Assembly (NCBI RefSeq): GCF_024713975.1
Contig: NC_091110.1
Location: 2,418,001-2,482,000, forward strand
Source: Paralichthys olivaceus
Taxonomy: Eukaryota; Chordata; Actinopteri; Pleuronectiformes; Paralichthyidae
DNA: 64,000 nt
Direction of reading: 5' to 3'
Within the stretch, counting starts at the first letter, position 1. The number at the start of each line of letters is the position of its first letter. The notes beneath the pieces are model-generated. The model was given only the letters and a program-made list of their open reading frames with translations. It was not told the origin of the DNA and ran no database searches. Below, one piece after another: positions 1 through 13,100 of this stretch. Both the position numbers and the translations under genes were made by a program.

Positions 1-1183
1 TGGCTAACTGGATGTGGTGTCAGTAAAGTCTTTTATTGATTCCCCTGTTTCAAGGTGTCTGCATGGAGGTACTGTGGACAACAAGGTGGGGGGGTTCAAG
101 ACCTAAAACATCTCACTGAAAAATGAAAATGGCATGAAAGTTACCACAGTCACTTAGACACAATGAGGTTACATTTTTGCGGCAGGCTTAGCATTGCTCA
201 GCAGCTTGATGAAGGCTACAGAATTGGCATATTATGTTCTATATTTGAGTCCAAATAACTTCTACTACTGTAAAATTGAAAACAAAGATTAAAGAACAGC
301 TTGCATTTTGTTTTTAGTTCTTATCTTTTAAAGAGTGTTACACTGAGATCGGTGCTGAGGGGAGATGTTTGTCTTCATTTTATTTACAAGAGTTACTGGA
401 AGAATATGAAAACCAAGGGCTGAAAAGTAACCACTACTAAACATTTGAAGATATAAAGATTAAGATTAAAGACTGAACTTAATTTTTCAATTAGAAAAAA
501 AGCTCCTCACTAGGCTGAAAGGTTAAGCAGGGAGAGGTCAGTCAGGACGCAGCTATATGGAGTTACTAAGAACCTAATCACCACTAGACTCACTTTATTC
601 ACATAAGGCCTCCACCGATACGTCTTAACCTCCCTCTGCTGCAGGAAACACAATGAACATCCTTACTGACTAAATGGGATACTGTTTGTTTTCATACAAC
701 ATGTGGGTAGAATGCAACTAGTGCAATTACTCAAGTACTGTACTGATTACACTTCTTTTTAAGTTTAAAAAATGTTTTAACGGAAATGCTGTCCTTTTTT
801 ACTCCACTGCATTTGTTTGAGATATATACTAGGTACTTTACTACAGAAGATGTAAAATGTGACATCTTCATGAAGTATCATTTTTTGTGAAACCAAACGC
901 AGGTTGTGGAGCTTCATCAGTTGCATCTTTCAATGTTAAATTAGTTGTAAGATGGAATGTACTGTAATACACTGTAGACAGCACCTTGGACAGTCTCCTC
1001 TAAAGGGTCTTGAGTGGGGTTGTTTAATTCCACACCAGAGTGGGGTTGCTGTGTGTTAATACCCAGACAAACGCATAATACAATAGATATATTTGTGTAT
1101 TCATTACTAATAAAGAGGATCAAATTTGTTAGAAATTTTATAAGAAAGAAAAACACAGAGAGAGAGTGGGGAGGTATTCCTAC

Positions 1184-4100
1184 CGTCGCGTCTCGTCGCT
1201 CCTCTATGGGACTTTCTTTAGGTGTCAGGGTGACGGCCAGCTCCAGGGTGCCCAGATCCTGATCGGGATACTGTGGGTCCTTCAGCACCAGAGTTACAGG
1301 TATTGACCTGTGGCACACAGGTATGAATAATGATCAACTCTACTCCCTGCATGTTACATCAGAAGAATCACAAATGAAGAACAACACACATTGTCGCCAT
1401 ATGCGAACACCAGGAGTTGGAAAATATAACTTTATAGAAACTGCACAAAGGAGAAAAGTAAGAGAAACAGTAGATCATCAGGTAAGTTCTGAAAAGAACA
1501 GAAAGACTGCTTTTTCTCTATTCAATTCATTCATAAAAGTTAGCAAATACAAAAACCACATTGACAACAACAGATGTCAGACCCACGCCCATCTACAACC
1601 AATCGATGTCAAGTAAAGGTAGATGTAGGTGTTAATGATAGGATGTATGAATGTCATACAAAAGTCTTGCTCCCTAAATAGCAATATGAAAGCAAAACTA
1701 ACCAGATCAAATATAAACAAGGTAACAATCCTATGAACCTTGGTTCAGACCTTGGTCCAGACTATTGAGGTGTGAAAATCCCCTTTGACTGACACAGCAA
1801 CAGAACAGAACTAAAAAGGATACTTCTGTTTGAAATGGGAAATCCAACTAGAAAGAGACGCAATGATGGTACCAAATGTTAGCATTAATGTCATCAGGGC
1901 AACAAACTCTACCTCTGCTGCTCCAGAGACTCCACATAGAGGTAAGCTGAACCCATGAAGTCATCTTGAAAGGCAAAGTCATAGTCAAACACCTGCAGAG
2001 AAGCAAAACAAAATTCTCCACTTACTCTTATGTTCATTAACAATGCATAAGGATAAGCTTTGTGTGTGTGTGTGTGTGTATGCATCATCCAAGCCTTTAC
2101 CTTGAAATGCAAAGGTTCACTCAGATTATCCATTATTATAGTCTTCTTCTCATCCCACACTGGGTTGAGGTTTTTGTGGATGGTTTTGCTCTTGAACACC
2201 TCTTTATTACCGAGTTTGATCTTGACATATGGATCACTGCTGCCTAAGAAGACAAACAAAGCTGTGAAAGAGCAATGAAAGCAAGATGTAGAAGAAAAGT
2301 AATAAATAGACACAGATTTTGGTTTACCTCCTCTGTCGCGTATGGCCAGGTTGTGGCCTCTCTTGAGGTCAATGTCCAGCTTGTACATCCCTGAGCTGGT
2401 GGCGATTCGCTCAGGATTGGCCCCTGCGGAGCACGGAGCAGCCATACCCTATTAAAAAAGGGATGCATTAATCACACACAATGCAACCAGTAACCGATCT
2501 CTCCAACAGCCACAAAGTGAACTCACTGAGATTTGTGAGAAAAAAAGAAAGTTCGTTTTAAGCCGTCTGAAGCGGAGCCCTCACTTCCTCAGCTGTATTG
2601 TTGCTTCCACGTTTGCCCACAGCTAACACTGACTGAAGTGTCTAATTCAACTCAGTAACTTGTCCCAGGGGTGATCACTAACAGGAAATTACACGAGAGT
2701 AGCTTCCTCCCATTCGTCCACAGCTCATATTTTTTCCACACTACAACCGTCACTCTCACTGCAGCGTTTCAGTGGTTGCAATGCAGAAACTCAACAGAGA
2801 ATATAGAATAGCAAGTGATTCAAACAGATGACTAAGAGATGTAAACGGATTTTTCACAGACTCGAATTACCACAAAGAGATGTAAAACAACTAACAGAGA
2901 TATAAGACAAACAGACCCATGATAACGACAATGACTATAGAACAACCAGAAACAACCAGAAAGAAACACAAAATTACTACAATTAGTTGCAGAACAACAA
3001 CAAAGACACACAAAAACATGAAACAGAGAAAAAACTGTCAGATGCAAGATGATAGTGACACATGACGATCAAAGAGATAAAAAAAGGGCTACAATGAGAT
3101 TCAAAACAATACAAGGAAAAGTAAATCGACCAAAAAAGAGACAAAACCTCATAAAGAGACACAAGATAATACAAAGACACAAGACAACAATGAAATCTAT
3201 TTTACGAAGAGACGCAGAGACACAGATACAAAACAACGACTGGCGAAACACTTACAGAGACATGAAAATGTCCACATGTAGCTCGATCCCATAACTAACT
3301 TACTGTAAGTAAGTCTGTTGTTATTTAAGAATAACAAAACAATCTGAAGGATATGATTATGATGATTATTATCATCATCTTAATCATAATAACTTGATTT
3401 TTTATAGTGCCTTTCAAGGGACCCAAGGACGCTTTACGTATTTCATGATGCAGTTTACAAAAATTGATTCTTCATTTATCAGTGGCTTTCCAATTTATAT
3501 AAAAAAAAGTTTCCGCACTTATGTAAACAACAATGTTAATCAAACATTAATCTCAGCATATACATCAATTTTCAGAGAACTACTCTGCTGGGGATGTAGC
3601 ATCCTGTCAGCACTCATCCACTTAGAGAGATGCTCTGATCCATACTTCTATAATGTGATAATACATTAGGACCACACTATGTGGCTGTGGGATATGAAAA
3701 GAGGTCTCAGCTGACTGTGTGTATTACAGTTGATACATGATTTAAAACATGATTTGACTCTCTGCACTAACCTTCCTCTGGATCACTGCACTGCCAACAT
3801 AGAAATGAATGTAGTGATCACTAGGTGGTAAAATACTTTCATCTTTACATTATTTGAAAGTTGCCATTCAAATGCATTCATCATTTTGTCTGATTATTAA
3901 TGAGTTCATGAGTTAAAGCACTTAAACCACTTGATGAACGGTTGTGGAACTTCCTCTGTGAAACTTCATACATTGGCAACAGATGATTGATAACTTGAAG
4001 GATAACTTCATTACTTCATTCGGTCTTCAGTCTTACATTTGACCAACAATGGTCTTATAAACCTTTTTTATTGACTCTTTATTATCATTATGAACTACTT

Positions 4101-7100
4101 TTACTTATTCTTACTATAATTATTTTACCTCCACTTTAATTTAACTCTATGTTATTATTTTCATTCTTCATATTTTCTTTTCTTTTAGTTATTAATTTCA
4201 GTTTTCATTCCACACTCTTTTACCACTCTTAAGTCATTTATTTATTTTAGCTCCAATTTACTGTGTGGATTACTCTCAATTTTAATTGTTTCTTTTCTTT
4301 GCTCCTGCTGTTTTTTTGTCTTATCATCATATAATCAATCATATGTGAAGCATTTGAGCTGCACTAACCTGCATGAAAGGTGCTATAAAAATTGAGTTTG
4401 ATTGATTGGTTCAAGAAATAATTTAGTTTCTACACACCTGATGTCGTAAATGTTTACACAAAGAAAACCGGTCAAAAGATTGAGAATAGTCAGTTGTTTC
4501 CAAAACAAATCACCTTCTCATCCAACTTGTCATTACATATTCATTGTGTTGTGGTTCATGCTGTTCTGTCTGACTTCAACTAGTGGTGCAACGGATTTCT
4601 AGAAAATGCTTGAAATACAAAACAAGAAGACATGGATTTATTCGATAATCAGTTATATTGAATTACCTCAAAGCAACTCTAACATAAAGAACAACAACTC
4701 CTAGGGCTCAGCGTAATTCTACTACTATACAATTACAATATGTTTCAGGTCTGATACAAAATCATACCTGAATACTTTTTGAGTTTTTCTCCATTTATTA
4801 TAATACCACAAAATACAAAAGCCAAAGGGTTTGGAGTCACCAAATAAATCTGTAATGGTGTGCAACTGAAACATCCCAGGCAAGAGGAGTGTTGTTCTGA
4901 GATCAACTCAGAATTTCCACGATTACCAAGTAGAAAGTTTCAAAGAAAAATGTGATGTCGGGGACAAAAGAAGCCACTGGTTTAATCTTAAAAATATGGT
5001 GTGTTGGATTTTAAGATCAAATACTTTTTTAAGTGTCAAATCTTGTTTTTCAAAGTACTAGTATCTTCAACTCTCTAATGAATGCAGTGGAGTAAATAGA
5101 ACAATTCTCCCTAATATGTGGTGGAGAATAAGGTAACACTGTGTAACTAACTGATGTTATAGTTTTTTGGTGCCAAAATAAAACCAGTTTTCATGCAGCA
5201 TCTGCTTGGTTTGAAGCGGAACAAAGAAATATACAAATCAAGCAAATAATCAAAATATCTGATCTGACAGAGTGTATTTTCTTTCTCTCCCTTCAATCAG
5301 AATGTGTTTCTATTATGTTTGTAAAAATCATGTCTGAAAGCCAATGTGTTCTTTCACCTCCATCTGTCGCTATAAAACTTCTAAATATTACATTTAATCT
5401 CCCTGTCAAGCTTAACAAATACCTGGTGTAGGGCTGCTGTGTGAGCACCCACAGAACTACTCACATTATGAAACACTAACTTGTTTCCTGAGGCTTTTGA
5501 AGTGTGCCAAGTGCTGGCATTAAGCAAGCTGCGGAAATTCCACTAGGCAGTAACTGAAAACAGCATAATAAAATAAGTGAGACCATCCTGTGAAACATGA
5601 GGAGAGGCTGACTGACTGGGTGGAGATTGTACCACGGGAGGAAGGCTGTAGCAAGTGGGGTAAGTCCAGTTCAGACGAGATGATGTTAAATAAGGAGATA
5701 ACAGGCTGCAGCTGTAAAAATGAGGATGAGGTGTACCGGGTCAACATTACATAGATGAAAACACAGGCATATTATCACCTTATGAACCAGTTTGGATTAT
5801 TTGAACCATCTGACAGACACAGCAACATGATCATTCCTTTTAAATCCAGTGTTCCCTCTCTTCGATCTCTGTGTTTCCACCTCCTCCTCATGTTCATACT
5901 GACTTTTTAGCCAAATAATCCCAAATTCACCAGTTGCTCTCTGACTGTGTCTGTTTGCTTTTTGCTGCTGAGCAGGTCAGGGACATATGATATGGGCAGA
6001 TGTTAAAAAACAATGAGCCACAAGAGGTTACAAATCTCTTTAGCCCTGAGCGGAGCTGCAGAGATGACAACTCTCTGTGGATTTTTTACTTTAAAGGTCC
6101 AGTGTGTAAGATTTAGGTGAAAGGAATTTTTGGCAGAAATTGAATATAAAATAATCCTAATGATGTTTTTACGTGTGTGTTTCATCTAAATTGTATGAAT
6201 TGTTGTTTTCTTTACCATAGAATGAGCTCTTTATATTTAGATGTCACTAAATTCTACACACTGAACCAACAACTCCATACTCGGGATCGAGTATTAAATG
6301 TCCACCTTTTCTCAGTAAACATGCACATCTGAGCTCAGTTTGTGTTTGTTGAAGAGATATTATTTTGGCCACATGTTGTGAGGCTGTGGCAGCGGAGTGA
6401 TCAGAGCCCCTAACACCAGCTAACAGTCTGCAGACGCCAGGCTGACGTCATGTCAACACAAACATGCAGATGAGTAGTTGAAAAGACTTTTAGTTTCTTT
6501 ATCTGTGCTCAAACTTATCATATCCTTACTTTATCATCTGTTACTCTCATGGTGATAGCATGTGTGAGTCATTTGGAATTTGACAGATTCATATGCCACT
6601 AGAAAGATAGATTGAGAAAATGATGTGGCATGAACTTCTCTTCAGACTCACAGTGTTCAGGTGCTTCTGTTCAGCATCTCTCCCGGTGGTAACAACATTA
6701 GGGTTAGCCATAATACAGGGTGTTGTCTGCAAATATTTTCTCTGTCATCAACCTCAGTAACACAGACAGCAGCATTGCGTGTTTACATCACAGGATCCGG
6801 TCTCAGGTTCCCCCAGAGGTTTCCATTTTGCATCTCACAACGGCTGACAGGTTTTGCCGCATCATCGTGGCGCAGCACCAACATGTCTTAGCTCACAGTT
6901 AAATCCAGTCACATTGGTGAGTGTGGATAAGGGAAACAAGTGTGCAGCAGCCACAAACCTGGTGCCAAGATGACTCAGGGAGTAACCAGGTTAACGGAAT
7001 TAACACACTGCTTAGAGAGGATTAACTGTCCTTCAGAAAGCACAGCACAAAGCAGGGAAGAGCATCAGATCACCTACAATCCCACCAGCTATACTGATGC

Positions 7101-10100
7101 ACACCTATTTTAGGACTGTGTATGTATTTATGTCTACACACTCTGTGTATGCAGGTCAGGCTTTAGTCTTAGGTGTATCAGGATTCAGGCCACAACTAAT
7201 CCTTATTTCCACTCTGTGGCACCACTCAACAACCATGAGTGAAATGAGTTCATGCAGTTCCAACAAAAGTCTCACACCTTCTCTCTACCTGATCAGGAGT
7301 CCAAATCTGGAGGATCTAAGCTTCATTTTATTTTGGAGCACAAAGCTCATGAAAAATAAAGTGTGTGAGAGGCAGTAGCTCCAGCTGTAATGTTAGATAC
7401 ATATTTAATCAAGATAGGGCAGCAGGGAATGCTAAATATCTGAAATGCAAACTCAAGAACTCTATCTTTTTAGTCTGACTTTTAAAGGTACAGTGTGTAG
7501 AATTTTGTGATATCTAGTGTTGAAGTTGCATGTTGCAGCTGAACACCCCTCACCCCACCAAACATGAACAAGAACCTGTGGTAGCTTCAGTTGTCATAAA
7601 AACTCAAAAGGTGTTTAGTTTGTCCAGTCTGGACTAATGTAAAAAAACATGGTGGCCTCCATAGAGACGGTCCCCTCCATGTAAATATTAAGTATTTCAA
7701 TATAAAGGGTCTCCAGCCAAGTTCTTATGATATTCCAGAGCACTAGTGTGGCAAAAAAATCTGAAAAGATAAAATAATTTATCAAAAACATTTAAAAATC
7801 ATTAATCACTTGTTTTAATCTAGTGAGACCACCCACAAAAGACAGATGGCAGATGGTACTATGTTTTTTGTTTAAGCACGTGAAGCATTTTCTCCACAGG
7901 AGGTATATGTGTGAATGCAAATGTCTGGGTGAGAGCCTTCAGACTTTCTGTGGACTTTTCTGCCTGGCCCCCCAGTGTGAAGTCATGAGAAAGTCTGCAG
8001 AATATAAGTTGTGAACACAGCAGAGGATCCCCCGCTTGATTCACTAAGACCTAGTGGGGTGTTGATGACACTTCAAACACATTACAGATGCACAAGTGTC
8101 TCTTTGTTGTTGTTTTGTGTCTGTTTTGCTATTTTCAGGAGAATGTTTGCACAATTGAGACGGAACTTTTCTCCAGAGATTGCATTTCACATATGAACAA
8201 CACAGCTGGAGATTCTCCGGTCGGACACATTCACAACAGAAAAATCAGGTCAGGGAGGCAGGAAGCAATGTATGCATTCTGGTGTGGAGATCATGTGTTT
8301 GTTAACAGTTCATCAACACCGATGTCAGGCCATATCACTAACTAATTGTCGAATCTCTAACCCTCACCCAAACCCTCTCCAAGTTGACATCTTTGTTGCT
8401 GTCTTCTATGTGGATGGCACTGTATTTACATCCTGATACATTAGAATTCCTTTTTGTTTTCTTTATTATTTTTTAGAAATGTCACCAACATGCCTACTCC
8501 CTCGAAGTACATCCTCCAGATAATCTCCCGCTGTGTCTAACGTTCGATCATGGTTTTTACTAGAAAGCTGGCAGGAGTAACTCCGGAGCCCCTTTGGATA
8601 ATTTCAGGAGATTGTCCAGAGTTTAGTGCATGTCTGAAAGCAGCTTTAGTGGTTAGGTTCATTGTCTCTTGTAGTTGTTATGTGTCTACATGGACAGTTT
8701 GTGTCTCTCTGCAGTTGATTTATGCCCTTTCATAATGATTTTTTGTCACTTTTTAAAATCTCACTTCATTTTGCTAATCTTGCAGTTGTTTTGAATCTCT
8801 TTGTAGTAGTTGTTTGTCTTGTAGTCATTTATCTCGATTCATGTTTTCAAGTGTCTTTGTGGTTGCTTTGTGTATTCTCTCCCCTCTTTACCACCCATCT
8901 CTCCTCTCCTCCCCTTTTTCTTTGCTCACCCCAACCGGTCGATGCAGATGACCGCCCACATTGAGCCTGGTTTCTGTCCACAGTCACCAAAGTGCTGCTC
9001 ATTGCAGGAACTGTTTGGTTTCCCTATAAATTTTAAGGTCTTGACCTTCTATGAAAAGTGCCTTGAGATAATGTATATTATGATTTCACACTATCCAAAT
9101 CAAATTGAATTGAATTGAATTTCATCTTCATTTGGTGTCTTTTCATCGTCATTTTTCGTGTCATTTTACAATCACTTTGTGCTAATTTGTGATCTTAAGT
9201 CACTTTTTTTCTAGTAGATCCCCATGTGTTTGGGATTGTTTTATGTCTTTTTCTAGTCCTTTGATCAAATTTTGAATAAGAAATATCATCCTGATCCAGA
9301 GCCCCCCTTACTCCTTGTGTACCTGTTCTGTGATCCTTCTTGCTCTAAATGACAAACTAGCACTCTGTCTCTAAAGAAGCACATAAACAGAAACATGTGA
9401 AAATTACCCTGGAGATGGAGGGAAAAAAAGTAAATGCACTAAGGAGAGCTGAAAGTAACATTTATCTCCATGACATGATGGTCAAACCTCAGGGGCCCAT
9501 TAACATCAATACTGCTGCCAATAGACAGCAGCGATCAATACAGTAAATGAAAGCCAGGAAGCTCCCAACAGGCTAATTCCAAGCATAAGTGTAACATGCA
9601 TTTTTCAAAAGTACAATCTAACACATTGTCATCACATTCACAACACCTACAAATATACTGCAGAAACATGTGAGTTGTGATCAACTGCACGAGTGTGACA
9701 GTGTGAGTGGCACTACTTTTATTAACAGTCTGGTTGAGTAAAAAGAGCGCACAAAGAACACGTGTGGTAAAAAAAAACAGCTGAGGGAAAGATTTCAACA
9801 CTGCAGATCAAAGATGTCTGTGCAGGTCGCACACACATTCACTTATACAGACTAGAGCTGATGGTGCGTCAATGACCACAAATGCAGACTCAAGTTTGGT
9901 GCTGCTATCTGATCACATTGTCTCCTGTAGTGTAGATGTGCTGCAAGTTCTGTTCATTCAGCACTTTGGGAATGATAGTGCCAGAGTTAAAGGATACAAC
10001 TGGGGATTTGTTAGCTAACCCGATCTCCTTCCTATAATCCAACATTAACACTGCACAGACTGTACAGAATATACAGAAGACTCAGCAGACGTCCACACAG

Positions 10101-13100
10101 TGGAAGTCAATGCTAATGTGAGCAATTCTCTATTCAGAATTGTTGGGATTTATGATAAATATTTGGGCTTCAAAGATATCTTACCAACCTTCATTCACGT
10201 AGACAAACGAAATAGGGTTGATTATCCTATGTGAAAATATCACAGAATATTATTTTTAAATTATCATTATTATCATTATCAGTATTTACATCCTTTACTT
10301 ACAATTGTCAATACTGGATAGCAAAATGTTAAGTATAGTATAACATCTGTTATATATTGTGGCATCTAGTCAGGGGCGTTGCAACTGGGTAGGCAAAGCA
10401 GGAAATTGCCTGGGGCCCTGCAGCTGAGGGGAGGCCCCCATTAAAGGCTGATTGGGTTTACAACAATTTTGTGAGAACTCCGTTAAACTCCATGATCAGC
10501 TATAGGAGACTGCAATGACACCATCATCAGAAACACCACACAGCCCATACCATAAACTTAGTACAAGAAGTACAGATGAACCAGTCGGTTGCTCACCATG
10601 ACGGTTACACACTGGACCTTTAACTGCAAGAAGGCAACAATAAAAATATTGATCTAATTGTCTGGAATCCAAATTGCTTGGTAGTAGCAGCAAGCCTTTA
10701 AAATTCCTGACTTCTGTAATACAAGGTCAGAAATAAAACACAGGGAGATGATGATGAGCTCACCGACAGAAGTCGTCCACATGTGGAGGCGAGGGAAAAT
10801 GAGTCGTTACAAGAGCCATGACGAAGTAACCCTCGAATTGCTAGACGGGACTCTGCCACCGGGGCCTGACTTAGAAGGAGATCCAGGGTCAAGCAGGTTG
10901 CAGCAGGGGATAATACAGTCAGGGTGAGGTGGTGTGAGGAGGAGAGCGGTAAGTGGGTACTATTTTAACTATTTCAATAATGCAACTATGTGGGAGACAT
11001 GGCAGAGGAAAGGATACTGAGAATACACCACAGCAAGTCCAGGTCAACCGCAAAATAATCCCTCTTAATCTTGGGAGGTATCTCCAAAGAAAGCAGACAC
11101 AGCAGAGGAGGCGAAGGTGTTGTACTGTCAGTGTTAACGCTGAATGAAAGAAGGAGGAAACAGTGAGAAGGAGGGAGGAAGAGGAGGAACTTAGCTGGTT
11201 GGCTTAACTTTTATCCTTAACCAATGGAGCAAGCCTGGCTATACTAAAGAGAAAACTAGGAGGAAATGACAGTAGGTCACAGACAGGATTTAAGGCCATG
11301 CAGTCTAGTGTCCTAATAAACATAACTTAAGTCAAATATACATTTCAAGTGACTTTACTTTTGTGTAAAGAAATTTAAAGAAAACTATACAATAATGATA
11401 CCATATATCATATATCAAATACTTATTTTTCAATTTAGAAAATACAATAGTTTTAGACATATATTTAGAAAATATGTGCAAAGGTTGAAAACAATACATA
11501 TGCATTGTTTCTTGCTGTGAATTAAATGAGAAGTTGGCTTCGCATAAGGACTGGAAAAGGGGGAAACAACTAGTCTGTCCATATGTAACAAAATCCACCA
11601 TCCAGCACCTCTAGTTACATCTTGTTTGTATAATCTGTACACACTAAAGCTTATAATACTTTTGTTAAAAGCAAGATCAACTATACAAATTAACAACACT
11701 TTATGATTTCTGAAGTCTAATTACAGTTTCCAGAGGTAAAGAGCTAATGTTAGGCTACTACACAAACGACATGGTTGCACAATTTCAACATCGCCATCAG
11801 CTTCAAACTTGTTATTTGATGTGGCGTCAGATTTGGTTGTCTCTACCTCTGCCATCCACTGTAGTTCCTCTGCAGTGTATTTGGACTCATTTAATACATA
11901 TTCAATCAGATTATTGTATTGTAGTTGTTTTAACCGGTTAAATGTACCGGAATGTTTTGATTCCACTGCCACCTTGCCGTCCGCGATCATACTGCACTCA
12001 AAAAATATACATGTCGTAGTTCTAACACACAACCCGGGAGCTGGCAAAGGTCAGCCAATGATGTGCAACTCATCGTCTGCTGAGTGCGTCTCAGTCCAGG
12101 CAACAGTGGGAAATTAAACATTGTTCATCTTCATGTACTATTGATATGGTAACAATGCAATGAGTGGGGTATTTACAGTTATATTTTATACTGTACAATA
12201 AAAGCTCGTGTTAGACACAGAGGCATCTTAGTAAAACCCAATCAAAATAACCAATTGACTATAATCAAAAGAGTAGACTTCATTGATGGACTCATTCTCA
12301 TAGCACTAGAAGCTAGCTAGTCCCAGCTGATGTTAGCTGGCTCTCTCATGCAACTATCAAATCTGACAGCAGGTGTTAGCTTTGTAATCTTGAAACGCAA
12401 CAGTAATGGCTCTCAGGTGCAGAAAATAGTTAACAACATCAACCCTGGAACCCGGGGACTGCTGTGTGCTCATTGGATCTGAAGTGATATACTATAGCAC
12501 TGATCAAATGACGAACTAACACGGTCATCAACAGTGATAATGTAGCATTTTAAATTAGCTATTGCTCGGATTCTGAACTCGGACTGGCCTTTTATTCCAT
12601 AGTTACTGCAGCTGAGGTTCATGGGTGTTGTAGTATTTAGACCCATTCACCATGCCAAGATGACAGATAAACATAAACCTATATGATCCTTATTTGGTAT
12701 TGTGTCTCTAGCTGCTTTCAGACATGCGCTGAACTACGTAGATCTTCCGAATTTTCATCGGAGGAGGTGCATGTGTGAATGCAAATGTCAATGTGAGACG
12801 CTCCGATTATCTGTGCACTTTCTGAAGACCCAATTCTCTGGACTTTACCCTCAGGTCAAGTCGTAAAACAGCTTTTTCAGTTATGATAATTGGATAAATT
12901 AACAGCTATATACATATACATTTTGTAAATTTAACATGTATGTCAATAATTTTACTGATATGCAAAACACATCCTTGTTCATTTGACTGTACACACACAG
13001 AGAAAAAGAGTTTCTGACAGTATAACCTATAGCCTCAGCCTATTTTGTGCAAAAAAAAACATTTTCTATCAGCTGGAAAGCACATGAGTGGTTTGTTTTC

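Noticed and set aside
1-1183. Possible further mctp1 exon
   Set aside because: Looked for the next C2-linker segment (WRGIVSITL-like) on the minus strand and found nothing; the next exon is probably beyond the left edge.
3394-3669. Frame containing LLCWGCSI, resembling the LINE C-terminus
   Set aside because: Only a few residues match and the surrounding residues and DNA do not follow the LINE.
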